Of a stretch of DNA of 64,000 nucleotides, positions 44,598 through 53,525 are shown piece by piece. How positions within the stretch are numbered: the stretch's first letter is position 1; every line of letters begins with the position of its first letter. The stretch spans positions 1 to 64,000 of the forward strand of contig DAOPBR010000006.1 of assembly GCA_035395685.1 (NCBI GenBank), written 5' to 3'. The position numbers and the translations under genes were made by a program. The notes beneath the pieces are model-generated. The model did no database searches. It saw only the letters and a list, made by a program, of their open reading frames with translations, and was not told the origin of the DNA. The stretch is from JAKJGA01 sp029554345 (lineage in GTDB: Bacteria > Spirochaetota > UBA4802 > JAFGJZ01).

Positions 44598-45797
44598 TCA
44601 GTTTTTCTCTAAAATTTCTTTTCTGAAAAGAGAAGGAGTTTTACCTGTGTATGACTTGAAAATTTTATTAAATACGGATTTTGAGTTGAAGCCGGATTGA
44701 AAGCATACTGATATTATTGAAATTTGATCTGTTTCTTTTGATAGAATATCTACGGCATATAGTATGCGGTATTTGTTTACCAGAGAATAAAAGTTCATCT
44801 TGAAAGTTTCATTTATTGCCTGTGAAATTTTATGTCCCGGAATTCCTGTTTTTTCGGAAAGCGAAGAAATCGTTATATCCGGATCAAGATATATTTTCTC
44901 TTCTTCGAAGCAGGTAGTAATTGCTTTTATGTATAAGTCCATTGATTCTTTGGAGATGCTGCTCTTGGCATATTTTATGTTCTTGTCAGTGCTGTTTTTG
45001 CTGCCGTGAACTATTGAAAACATTTCAGACTGGGTTAATGCAAAATATCCCGCAACGTAAATCGTGAGGGCAAGCATTAAGAAGAATATTTGAGTATAAT
45101 GAATGACATGATCAGGAGAGAATAAATAAACTATTACTGCACCGAAACCGACAAACCCAAGAAAAAATGCCGTAATGATGAAGAAATACAGCCAGTTAAG
45201 ATTTATTTTTTGGATATTAGAATAATATTCTTTTATTCTAATACGGTAATTTCTTATCTTGAAATAGCAGTAAATAAGATAAGAGATTGTAATGAAAATT
45301 TTAATTATGTTGGTTGTTATTCTGTAAGCGCATATACCTCTATCGTCGAGATCGCCTATGATATAATGCTGGTCAATGAAAAGCGGAAAGAATGTATTTA
45401 TATCGACAGCAGCATAAAGTGTAAAAGGAATAAAATGTAATAATCTTTTTGTGAATTTTATGTCAGAATCGGTGAGGGTGGTTACGTAAATGAAGATAAG
45501 AGGTCCGTACAGGAATCCCAACGCTTCCTTGATCGAAAACAGCGGCCAGTAAATTTTCCAACCGTAACGAATGTAAATATATTCACAGAAAAGTTCATAG
45601 GATAACAGCAAAACTATTGAAGCAAATACCTTTCCGGGCACTCCTTTTTTTAAGAAAAGTGCACATGCGAGAAAAATTCCCTGCATTGAAGCTATTATGT
45701 ATAGAGCAGTCATACCGGATAGAAGAAATAGCAAACTGTCAATGTCAAATATTAAAATAATGGAAGTTATCCGAGCGCCCATGAGTTGGGCAACCAT
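44598..45797 (-). CDS. Membrane-bound AraC-family regulator with 7TM N-terminus
   Basis: About 399 residues: seven hydrophobic helices (to about residue 260) followed by a C-terminal AraC helix-turn-helix domain (LDPDITISSLSEKTGIPGHK, ISIISVCFQSGFNSKSVFNKI, FKSYTGKTPSLFRKE). Membrane-bound AraC regulators of this sort sense external or membrane signals and control nearby genes. The start is uncertain: the open frame begins at the border of GC-rich patch 3, with no ribosome site; an ATG at 45713 may be real. Transcribed toward the beta-propeller and DUF362 genes. Confidence 0.8.
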   Translation of the reverse strand: MVAQLMGARITSIILIFDIDSLLFLLSGMTALYIIASMQGIFLACALFLKKGVPGKVFASIVLLLSYELFCEYIYIRYGWKIYWPLFSIKEALGFLYGPLIFIYVTTLTDSDIKFTKRLLHFIPFTLYAAVDINTFFPLFIDQHYIIGDLDDRGICAYRITTNIIKIFITISYLIYCYFKIRNYRIRIKEYYSNIQKINLNWLYFFIITAFFLGFVGFGAVIVYLFSPDHVIHYTQIFFLMLALTIYVAGYFALTQSEMFSIVHGSKNSTDKNIKYAKSSISKESMDLYIKAITTCFEEEKIYLDPDITISSLSEKTGIPGHKISQAINETFKMNFYSLVNKYRILYAVDILSKETDQISIISVCFQSGFNSKSVFNKIFKSYTGKTPSLFRKEILEKN

Positions 45798-46050
45798 ATA
45801 AGGCTTCGCCTTATAGATTCATTTTTTGCATGGATCATGCAATAACCAAAAGGTGCTCCGCCCCTTTTAAATCCTTTTGCCGATTTCTTTTGCGTGCCCA
45901 AAAGAAATTCGGCGAAAGAAAAGGGCACCGCTGCGCGGGGCTTGTCGCGCGAATTCCTCGCACCGGCTATGCCGGATGCTGCGGACGTCTGTTGCTAGGC
46001 GCTTTTATTTTAGTCTTGACATTAAGATTTATTGCAGTACAAGTTTTTGA
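45797..46050. other. GC-rich hairpin-bearing intergenic patch 3
   Basis: Begins with the hairpin TATAAGGC-TTC-GCCTTATA (45797-45815). Includes AAAAGGTGCTCCGCCCCTTTT-like and GAAAAGGGCACCGCTGCGCG sequence, and TTGTCGCGC, which also occurs in patch 1 (TTGTCGCGCAG). Its six-frame translations look like the spurious peptides such elements often give. I treat it as a dispersed non-coding repeat. Confidence 0.6.
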
Positions 46051-46077
46051 ATGAATCGATGTATTAAATCATTTGGT

Positions 46078-46107
46078 TTGAGAGTTTGCATCTGTCATAA
46101 TTATAAT
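46078..46107 (+). promoter_or_regulatory. Promoter for the DUF2007 gene
   Basis: TTGAGA (46078-46083, five of six), 18-base spacer and a perfect TATAAT (46102-46107). The leader would be about 57 bases, ending in the AGAGG ribosome site before the ATG at 46171. Confidence 0.6.
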
Positions 46108-46170
46108 CATTTACGTAATGTAAATATGCTTTATTGCTCATTGTGAAATTAATAACATTAAAGAGGAAAA

Positions 46171-46584
46171 ATGAAAGTTGTATTTTCGTCATCCGATTTT
46201 GATGAGCTGTTTGTTGTTCAGGGTCTTTTGGAAAATAACAATATCGAATATTTTATTTCTGATGAATGCATGTCGAATATTTTGCCTCATTATGCTATTG
46301 CTCTTGGCGGAACTAAAATTAGCGTTGATGATAATGATTTTGATTTAGCGATAAAAATTATAACAGAAGAATTTCTTAAAAATCAACAAGCAACTAATAG
46401 TCAGGTTTATACAAAAAGCAAAGAAAAGAAATGCCCGAAGTGCGGAAGTTTAAATGTTGAAACTGTAAAAAAACCAAAACCAGTATTATCATTATTGGTA
46501 TCCTTATTATTTTTCTTGCCAATACCATTAAATAGAAAGTATTATCAATGCAATGAATGTAATTCTTTTTGGAATATTAAATAA
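46171..46584 (+). CDS. DUF2007 plus zinc-ribbon and membrane segment protein
   Basis: A 137-residue protein. The N-terminal part (KVVFSSSDFDELFVVQGLLE, GGTKISVDDNDFDLAIKII) is the DUF2007 fold, a small signal-transduction-like domain. It is followed by KKCPKCGS and later YYQCNECNSFW, the two knuckles of a zinc ribbon, split by a short hydrophobic segment (VLSLLVSLLFFLPIPL). This split-ribbon layout with a membrane-like insertion is known from several DUF2007 proteins. Function unknown. Near-consensus promoter upstream. Confidence 0.75.
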   Translation: MKVVFSSSDFDELFVVQGLLENNNIEYFISDECMSNILPHYAIALGGTKISVDDNDFDLAIKIITEEFLKNQQATNSQVYTKSKEKKCPKCGSLNVETVKKPKPVLSLLVSLLFFLPIPLNRKYYQCNECNSFWNIK

Positions 46585-46659
46585 TTGTCTCCATGTAATG
46601 AAGTGATAATTGTTTATTTTCTGAAATTATAATTTCAAATTGAAGTGACGGGAGTTTGG

Positions 46660-47184
46660 ATGAAAATTAAATTTAATTTCGATATGAATGACTGGATGGA
46701 GTTTCAGAAATACTTTTTGTTTCACTCAAGGCAATTTAAAAAGACTCTTCTTTTGGCCACAGCGACAATGCCTTTAATTTCAATTCTTATTATTTATTAT
46801 AAGTATTCTTTAACTAATAAATTAGATTTTTTAATTATAACAGTATTTTCTATAATTTCATTACTGTGGATACTATTTTATCCAAAAAGATTTAAAAATA
46901 GGTCACTAAAAAGAATAGAAGCGCTTCTCAACGAAGGTGATAATAGATCAATACTTGGTATTCATGAAATAGAATTTGACGAAAACAGCATTACTCATAT
47001 TGATCCAGCATCAAAAAGTATATTTACATGGAAGGGGATTGTGAAATATGTTAAATCAAACGATTATTATTATCTTTTCAATACTTCGGTGTCAGCGATC
47101 ATAATTCCAATTAAAAAAACAAACTTGAATGAAATAGAATTAAATGACTTAGAGCAAATGTTTCTGAATAAAATCATGAAATAA
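46660..47184 (+). CDS. YcxB-like membrane protein
   Basis: A 174-residue protein with two N-terminal membrane helices (LLLATATMPLISILIIYY, FLIITVFSIISLLWILFYP) and a C-terminal beta-rich domain. The stretch HEIEFDENSITHIDPASKS, FTWKGIVKYVKSNDYYYLF, SAIIIPIKK follows the YcxB-like/PH-like pattern. Function unknown. The start ATG at 46660 is preceded by GGGAG; an earlier in-frame codon at 46645 is less likely. Codon use and AT content are like the flanking small membrane genes. Confidence 0.65.
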   Translation: MKIKFNFDMNDWMEFQKYFLFHSRQFKKTLLLATATMPLISILIIYYKYSLTNKLDFLIITVFSIISLLWILFYPKRFKNRSLKRIEALLNEGDNRSILGIHEIEFDENSITHIDPASKSIFTWKGIVKYVKSNDYYYLFNTSVSAIIIPIKKTNLNEIELNDLEQMFLNKIMK

Positions 47185-47324
47185 GCAATTTTTATTTATT
47201 TGTATGAATATAATATAATTTATGCGTACTGTTGATCAATGTTTATGAAGTGTATCCGGGTCGTCGAGATGCTTGACATAATATGTTTTGCAGTTTTAAT
47301 CTGAATTGAGTAATATTCTAACGG

Positions 47325-47987
47325 GTGATTATACTGAATCAAAAAAAGTTTAATGTGATTTTGTTTTTTATTTTTGTATTTCTTGGTTTTATCTTTGAAT
47401 ATTGTATGCAGTTGTATAACTTCTCCATGAAAAGACCTAAAGATAAAGTTTTATTAATTATCTGGGTATTGGTGGGGCTTTATTCTATCATATTTTCTGT
47501 TATTTATATAGTGCGTTTCCTTTCGTCGAAAATTGCAATTAATAAAGCCAGAAAACTTGATAAGGCATGGGATACATCAAAAATTAAAAAATATGCTGAA
47601 GAATTATTTTTGGGTTATCATAATATAGTTAAAAAACGTAAACTGGGCAGATATAAAAATTCGTTAAGCCGGGAGTTTCATCAGAAGATTGTGGATATAA
47701 TTGAAAGCATGGGCTGTGAAGTAATTTATAAATTTTCTGCCCACGATATAGAAATTGAATTTGTCAGGATAAATGATTCAATTGATAATAACAAGGATTG
47801 TTTTGCTGTGTGTGTCTGCTATAAGGGCAGAAAATATTATTCTAATTCAGATGGTAATCTTTTGAGAGGAAGTTTTGATGATATTAAACATCGTGAATTA
47901 TACTTTTATAAACGATCAGGAAATAAATGGCTTTTAAATAATGTCATTGAAGAAGTCGGAATATTTGAAATTCTATTTCTAAGATAA
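47325..47987 (+). CDS. Membrane protein with Tim44-like domain
   Basis: A 220-residue protein with two N-terminal membrane helices (VILFFIFVFLGFIFEYCM, VLLIIWVLVGLYSIIFSVIY) and a soluble C-terminal domain of the Tim44-like/lipid-binding type (KIKKYAEELFLGYHNIVKK, YKNSLSREFHQKIVDIIES, closing with KWLLNNVIEEV). The start is uncertain; GTG at 47325 gives the frame used here and no good ribosome site is visible. Function unknown. About 140 bases upstream hold no gene. Confidence 0.5.
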   Translation: MIILNQKKFNVILFFIFVFLGFIFEYCMQLYNFSMKRPKDKVLLIIWVLVGLYSIIFSVIYIVRFLSSKIAINKARKLDKAWDTSKIKKYAEELFLGYHNIVKKRKLGRYKNSLSREFHQKIVDIIESMGCEVIYKFSAHDIEIEFVRINDSIDNNKDCFAVCVCYKGRKYYSNSDGNLLRGSFDDIKHRELYFYKRSGNKWLLNNVIEEVGIFEILFLR

Positions 47988-48045
47988 TATTTACATGATT
48001 GATTATTTTCATATTAATCTATCAATATGATTTAAGGTTAATAAA

Positions 48046-48648
48046 ATGATAAAGAAAAGATATATATTAATTTCTCTTATAGTAATATCATTGATAACAA
48101 TATGTTGTATAAATGTCTTTTTCGGATATCCTGAAAAATGGTATGTTGACAGTAACAGTATGGTTAAATTGGTTATATTCAATCATAATGGAATAAAAGT
48201 AGAGTTAGCTTATCCCCGCACAAATTATTACTCATATTTGAAAGGTGAGACAAATTTAGCATACTCCCTAACATCGGGTTTGTATATAACTAATGAAACA
48301 AATCGATATCAATTTAAGTTAAAGCAATTTAGTTGTGAAATCGAGAAAGATAATAAAAAGATACATTATAATACCGATCTTTGCAGTTACGATCAATGGA
48401 ACATCTCTGTTGACAATATTATTGAAACTCCCTTAATATCTGGTGAAATGATAGGACATTTTTATTATCCAAAAATAGATCATCACATATTGTTTGATAA
48501 TGAGATATGGATGAATATTGAAATGACTTATGAAATAAATGGACAAATAATAAAATATAAAGACCGTTTATTGCTAAAAAGAAAGATTAAAAGGCATTCT
48601 CTTATTGATATTGAATTGGACTATTGCAATAGATTAGATTTAGATTAA
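48046..48648 (+). CDS. Membrane-anchored hypothetical protein
   Basis: A 200-residue protein with one N-terminal membrane helix (YILISLIVISLITICCINVFF) and a beta-strand-rich body with many Tyr and Asn residues (VELAYPRTNYYSYLKG, IWMNIEMTYEINGQI). Two cysteines lie side by side in the membrane helix. No family is recognised. It is the last of the small AT-rich membrane genes between 46 and 48.6 kb. AAGGTTAATAAA before the ATG provides a modest ribosome site. Confidence 0.5.
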   Translation: MIKKRYILISLIVISLITICCINVFFGYPEKWYVDSNSMVKLVIFNHNGIKVELAYPRTNYYSYLKGETNLAYSLTSGLYITNETNRYQFKLKQFSCEIEKDNKKIHYNTDLCSYDQWNISVDNIIETPLISGEMIGHFYYPKIDHHILFDNEIWMNIEMTYEINGQIIKYKDRLLLKRKIKRHSLIDIELDYCNRLDLD

Positions 48649-48763
48649 ATGTATAATGATGGTATTCACCTGATACATTTCTCTGAAAATTAAAAAAATA
48701 AGTATCTGCTTTAAATTGCCGTAATCAATTTCTATTTAGTCAATCAAAGCCGGAAAGAACTTT

Positions 48764-51265
48764 TTATCTTTTAGTTTCATTCTTATCCAAAATCTTTCTC
48801 ATCAGTTCAGTAAGTTTGACTGCGCTGACCGGTTTGTTTACTATCACATCAACGCCAAGTTCTTTTGAACTGTTTTCCATGTTTTTGTTTACAAAGCCGG
48901 ACATAAGAATAACCGGCGTAGAAGCATTATAGTGCTTAATTTCTTTTGCTAAATCCGTTCCGGTCAGCTTCGGCATTGAATAGTCGGTAATGACCAAATC
49001 ATAGTTATTGTAATTGTTCTTAAAGTTTTCAAGTGCTTTTTGACTGTCCGTAAATTCTGTAACTATATATCCCGCGCTTCTTAAAATGCTAGCAAGTGAA
49101 TTTGCAATCGGTTGTTCGTCATCAACCAGCATTATGCTTTCACTGCCGGACATCAATGCGTTTCCATGAGGTTCGGATTCGGAATGAGCTCTGTCGGTTG
49201 CCGGAATAATGACATTGAAAACGGTGCCTTTTTTTAATTCACTGTAAACGGTTATTATACCGTCAATGCTGTGTATAATCCCATGCGCGACAGAGAGACC
49301 GAGACCTGTTCCTTTTCCATTCAGTTTTGTTGTAAAAAACGGGTCGAAAATGTGATCAATTGCATCCTGAGATATTCCGCATCCGCTGTCGGAAATGCTT
49401 ATCAGAACATGTTTGCCCTGGTTTAATCCCGGATGATTTTCCGCAAACACATGATCTATGATAATGTCTTCAACGGCGATCTTGATATCTCCATGATTGT
49501 TTCCGATCGCGTGGATGGCATTGGTGCAAAGATTTAGTATAACCTGATGTATTTGCGTGGGGTCGGCAAATATCGGCGTATCGGTTTCGAGTTTTGATTC
49601 AATGCCTATCTCTGCGGGAGTTGTAGCGCGGATAAGTTTGATTACTTCTTTTGCTATCTCTTTTGGAACAACTGTTTGCAATTCGGGTTTTGAGTGACGG
49701 CTGAAAGTGAGTATTTGATTCACTAAATCTCCGGCCCGTTTGGCAGCCTTCTCCAGTTCCTTGAGGTATTTAGAAGTTTCATCCGGTTTATCAAGAGAAA
49801 GAAGTGAAAGGTCTATGTATCCGTATATGCCGGTCAGTATGTTGTTGAAATCGTGCGCGATACCTCCGGCGAGAGTTCCTATTGCTTCCATCTTCTGTGC
49901 CTGCAGTATCCGTTTCTCCTGAACTATTTCATTAGAAATATCTCTGCCGAATTCGAGGTAGCCGGAGGCAGTTCCTTTATTGTCTTTTACCTGAATGACT
50001 GTTATCTCGAATATCATTTCATTCGGTGTGTTGATGCCGGAACTTATCCTTCCCGTCCACGGCAGACCGCTGTCAAGTTTCTGCCATATCTTCTGATCTG
50101 ATGCTTTATTAGTGATGTTGAAAATCGGATTGGTGCCTATAAGTTCATCGATTGTTTTTCCGAAAAAATTAGCGGCGGACGGATTCGCGAATATTATTTT
50201 TTTATCAGCATTTATTCCGATCACAAACTCATCTGTGTATGTTGTAAATTGTCTTAGCAAATCAACAAAGCTTTCTATGGGTGAACTTATTCTCTTTGAA
50301 AAGAATACTATTAAAATAACTGCAATACCTGCAAAAATAACAGCGATAAACATAATGCTCATCAGCATTTCGTTTACGGGCTTCATTATTTCATCGCGGT
50401 TTTGAGTGAAAATGATAAACCAGTTTTTTGTTTTTAGCGGTGCGAATCCTGCAATTTTCTCGGTTCCGCGGAATGTATAATTTCCGGCAAGCGGTTTCTT
50501 TTCTTTCAGCCAGGTGGAAATATGATTCATGCCAGGTTCGCTATTTATATTAACGGACATAACCAATTCCTGATTCGGATGAATTATGGCCATGCCTTCA
50601 GCATTGATAATGAAAGGATATCCGGTTTTTCCCAGTTTGATATTGTTCATTTTTGAGCTGATGGCACTCAGTTCATGTGTTATCGCAATCATGCCTATAA
50701 ATTGATTGTTGCGTTTTATGGGAGCGGCGGTAATCAGCATCGGAATACCAGTCCATTTCGAGCTCGAAGGACCGCGTATAAATATCGGATCGCTTACATT
50801 CGCCTTACCCTGTTTTGAGGCTGTAAAATAATTTCTATCTGAAAGGTTAAGTCCGATACGCACTCCTTCGGGTAAATCGACTTTTATAACTCCGTTTTCG
50901 TCGGTAATGAAAAAAGAAATATAATCATGCCCCATTTCTTTAAACATTGATGAAAGATTCTCTTCAAGTTCGGCATATTCTCCTGAATAAAGTTCATTGA
51001 CGATATGTTTGTCGGCGGCAATTGCGGATATTATTTTTAGTTCGCTTGAGAGTGTGTTGTCGACCAATGTCGCCAGATCGTTTGCGATGAGTGCTGATTT
51101 TTCTTTGCTCTGGTTTACGAGATCATTCGAAAGTTTATTGTATAGAAAAACTGCTGCAAATGCAAAGGGAATCAGGACAGAAATTGTGCTGCTGATAATT
51201 ATGCTGTTCTGGAGCGATATCTTTGAAAAAAACTTTGCCGGCTTCTGATTAATCCGCTCTGACAT
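48764..51265 (-). CDS. Hybrid sensor histidine kinase (dCache-PAS-HisKA-HATPase-REC)
   Basis: An 833-residue sensor. Two membrane helices (about 22-45 and 300-325) flank a periplasmic double-Cache domain for small-ligand sensing. A PAS domain (about 335-450) is followed by HisKA with the H-box GGIAHDFNNILTGIYGYIDL, HATPase with NLCTNAIHAI, DSGCGIS and GKGTGLGLSVA, and a C-terminal receiver (VDDEQPIAN, VITDYSMPK, SGFV, VNKPV) with phospho-acceptor Asp. The HDFNN box marks the class often acting without a separate regulator. It is transcribed away from the 51.4 kb gene. No clear output regulator lies next to it. Confidence 0.93.
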   Translation of the reverse strand: MSERINQKPAKFFSKISLQNSIIISSTISVLIPFAFAAVFLYNKLSNDLVNQSKEKSALIANDLATLVDNTLSSELKIISAIAADKHIVNELYSGEYAELEENLSSMFKEMGHDYISFFITDENGVIKVDLPEGVRIGLNLSDRNYFTASKQGKANVSDPIFIRGPSSSKWTGIPMLITAAPIKRNNQFIGMIAITHELSAISSKMNNIKLGKTGYPFIINAEGMAIIHPNQELVMSVNINSEPGMNHISTWLKEKKPLAGNYTFRGTEKIAGFAPLKTKNWFIIFTQNRDEIMKPVNEMLMSIMFIAVIFAGIAVILIVFFSKRISSPIESFVDLLRQFTTYTDEFVIGINADKKIIFANPSAANFFGKTIDELIGTNPIFNITNKASDQKIWQKLDSGLPWTGRISSGINTPNEMIFEITVIQVKDNKGTASGYLEFGRDISNEIVQEKRILQAQKMEAIGTLAGGIAHDFNNILTGIYGYIDLSLLSLDKPDETSKYLKELEKAAKRAGDLVNQILTFSRHSKPELQTVVPKEIAKEVIKLIRATTPAEIGIESKLETDTPIFADPTQIHQVILNLCTNAIHAIGNNHGDIKIAVEDIIIDHVFAENHPGLNQGKHVLISISDSGCGISQDAIDHIFDPFFTTKLNGKGTGLGLSVAHGIIHSIDGIITVYSELKKGTVFNVIIPATDRAHSESEPHGNALMSGSESIMLVDDEQPIANSLASILRSAGYIVTEFTDSQKALENFKNNYNNYDLVITDYSMPKLTGTDLAKEIKHYNASTPVILMSGFVNKNMENSSKELGVDVIVNKPVSAVKLTELMRKILDKNETKR

Positions 51266-51455
51266 AATCTATCCTTTTAATGAGATTTATGCTTTATGAT
51301 TATATCAAAACTAATGGACAAATCAATAATAATATATCTATTGTCTTTTATATTTGCAGTATTGTGATGTTTGTGCTAACTTTATTAAAAAAAAATTTGA
51401 TATTGAAAAACAATATTGTTCTATGTAACCTTATGATTTTGGAGTGAAGAATTTT

Positions 51456-51896
51456 ATGAAAATTAATCTGACGAATAAGCAATACCGGAGTCTTTTGAAG
51501 CTTGTTTTTTTAGGCGAGTTTATGGTCAACGGACCGCGAAATTATGACGAAAGAGTAAAAGAGTTTGATGAAATTGAGCAGTATTTATATTCATTTTATA
51601 AGGATTTTCAGCTTGAAAACTGTATTGAAAAATTTAAAGAAGACGGATGTTATTATGCAACTAAAGCTTTTGAAGATGAATTGACTGATTACATTTCTAA
51701 TTATGATGATATGTGTTTTATTGATGAATTGATTCATCAATTAGGCCGGAGAGATTTTCTCAATAAATACGGAGAGGATGCTGTTGGCAGAATGAGCATT
51801 GAAGAAAGAATTAAAAAAGAGCAGCCGTTTCTTGATGTTTATTCTGATGAAATTGATGATAATGATATTGATAACATCGGTATTGTGAAAAAGTAA
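51456..51896 (+). CDS. Conserved-looking hypothetical protein, acidic
   Basis: A 146-residue, strongly acidic, helical protein. INLTNKQYRSLLKLVFLGEF at the N-terminus and DELIHQLGRRDFLNKYGEDA in the middle look like a defined domain, but I cannot name a family. The ATG at 51456 has GGAG 11 bases upstream; a GTG at 51444 overlaps that site. It is divergent from the hybrid kinase gene; the shared 190-base intergenic stretch has a small dyad ATATTG/CAATAT (51400-51416). Confidence 0.55.
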   Translation: MKINLTNKQYRSLLKLVFLGEFMVNGPRNYDERVKEFDEIEQYLYSFYKDFQLENCIEKFKEDGCYYATKAFEDELTDYISNYDDMCFIDELIHQLGRRDFLNKYGEDAVGRMSIEERIKKEQPFLDVYSDEIDDNDIDNIGIVKK

Positions 51897-51916
51897 AAGT
51901 TGATGATGGAATTATT

Positions 51917-52429
51917 TTATTCTTTAGGAAGAAATATTTTCTTTCCTTCAGTTACGGTTTCTTCACCGATTACTTTTATTATAACTGCGTTGTCATAATA
52001 ATCTTCAATCAATCCGGGATATTCTTTAATCATTCCGAGTATGCAGTCGGAAAGTCCGTCGTTAACGGTTTTTTGTATATCTTCAAAACGTTTTCCGTTG
52101 ACTGCCGGACAGTTGGGCGAAACGGCAATGACTACATTGCCGGAAAAACGCATTACGTAAAACGGCCAGATCTCGCATTCAAACGGATGATGTTTAAGTT
52201 CGCATCCTTTGTTTTCAACAAGAAACGGACATACTGTTTTACCTTCAGAATTTATTTCAGAAGATTTTAATTGAAAGAGATTCCCTAATTGATTATATGC
52301 GATTCCGTCTTTATGTATATTTTTAAATTCTGTCTCTGTGAGAATAGGCAGGTGCGACGGATCGGTAAATTTGCAGCATTTGTCGGGGCATTTGCTGCAG
52401 TCTTCGGGTGAGAGCAGATTTTCAAGCAT
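51917..52429 (-). CDS. YkgJ-type zinc/iron-chelating cysteine-rich protein
   Basis: A 170-residue protein of the YkgJ (CxxCxxxCC) type. The motif is CSKCPDKCC near the N-terminus; later CPFL, GCELKHHPFEC and NCPAVNG supply more ligands. Members bind iron or zinc and may be oxygen-sensitive. The reaction is unknown. Convergent with the acidic hypothetical gene at 51896, 20 bases apart, and divergent from the ATP-grasp operon. Confidence 0.8.
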   Translation of the reverse strand: MLENLLSPEDCSKCPDKCCKFTDPSHLPILTETEFKNIHKDGIAYNQLGNLFQLKSSEINSEGKTVCPFLVENKGCELKHHPFECEIWPFYVMRFSGNVVIAVSPNCPAVNGKRFEDIQKTVNDGLSDCILGMIKEYPGLIEDYYDNAVIIKVIGEETVTEGKKIFLPKE

Positions 52430-52547
52430 TTGGTTAACCCTGTTTTATAAATATCCGGATAAAGATAAAAGTCAAGATAGTTTTAAAATTAGCTTGAAGA
52501 ATTAATACGCGCTTGAAGTATCGTAATACTTATTGATTGGAGTTGTG

Positions 52548-53525
52548 ATGAAATTCGGATTAACTTATGACCTCAGAGATGATTACCGCAAGCTTGGCTA
52601 CAGCGATGAAGAGACAGCCGAGTTTGATAAAGAGGATACTATATATGCGATAGAATCGGCTATTAAAGAAGCAGGTTTTAAAACCGAGCGCATTGGAAAT
52701 TTGTTCGCACTGGTTGAATTTCTCTCAGCCGGAAAAACTGCCGATATGGTTTTTAATATAGCTGAAGGAATGTACGGCGCTGGACGTGAAGCGCAGATTC
52801 CGGCTCTTCTCGATGCTTACCGCGTGGATTATGTATTTTCGGATACGGTTATTCTGGCTTTAACGCTTCATAAAGCGCTTACCAAAAAAGTTATACGTGA
52901 TTCGCGTATTCCGACAGCAGATTTTATCTGCGTTTATGATATAACAGATCTTGAAAAAATGCACCTTCATTATCCGCTGTTTGCAAAACCTGTTGCGGAA
53001 GGTACCGGCAAAGGGATTGGATCGGCTTCTTTCATTGAAGACAGGGAACAGCTTGAAAGGGCGGTTGCGTTTCTTCTAGAAAAGTTTAATCAGCCGGTAC
53101 TTGTTGAAGAATATCTTCCGGGAAGGGAATTTACCGTAGGTATAACCGGCACCGGTAAAAATGCCGAAGTTATCGGCGGAATGGAAATTCTTTTTGAAAA
53201 AGGTGTGGAAGAATCATATTCCTATGAGAACAAGGCTAATTATAAAAGCAATATAAGATATTCTCTTATAAAAGATCCCATTGAGCAGAAAGTCTATTCG
53301 CTTGCTCTTGACGCATGGCGCGCTCTTGAATGCCGCGACGGAGGACGCATCGACATCAGATGCGACGCGTCGGGCAGACCGAATTTTATTGAAGTGAATC
53401 CGCTTGCCGGATTGAATCCTGATGATTCTGATCTTCCTATAATTTGCCGTATGAACGGCATTTCGTATAATGAACTTATATCGAAAATTATTAATTCGGC
53501 TATTTCAAGAAAGGTGAACCGATGA
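52548..53525 (+). CDS. Ddl-like ATP-grasp ligase 1
   Basis: A 325-residue ATP-grasp enzyme related to D-alanine-D-alanine ligase, which couples carboxylate activation to amide bond formation. N-terminal GLTYDLRDDYRK, then VFNIAEGMYGAGREAQIP (comparable to the Ddl FNALHG region), SRIPTADF, KPVAEGTGKGIG, LVEEYLPGREFTVG, and the metal/ATP-binding C-terminus FIEVNPLAGLNPDDSDLP. The start ATG at 52548 has GGAG upstream. The stop overlaps the next ATP-grasp gene by four bases. With no mur genes nearby, a dedicated dipeptide-like or modified amino acid product is more likely than wall D-Ala-D-Ala. Confidence 0.85.
   Translation: MKFGLTYDLRDDYRKLGYSDEETAEFDKEDTIYAIESAIKEAGFKTERIGNLFALVEFLSAGKTADMVFNIAEGMYGAGREAQIPALLDAYRVDYVFSDTVILALTLHKALTKKVIRDSRIPTADFICVYDITDLEKMHLHYPLFAKPVAEGTGKGIGSASFIEDREQLERAVAFLLEKFNQPVLVEEYLPGREFTVGITGTGKNAEVIGGMEILFEKGVEESYSYENKANYKSNIRYSLIKDPIEQKVYSLALDAWRALECRDGGRIDIRCDASGRPNFIEVNPLAGLNPDDSDLPIICRMNGISYNELISKIINSAISRKVNR

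Noticed and set aside
45830..46054. 74-codon open frame on the plus strand
   Set aside because: It lies wholly in GC-rich patch 3, has no ribosome site and reads as the low-complexity Arg/Gly peptide typical of structured repeat DNA.
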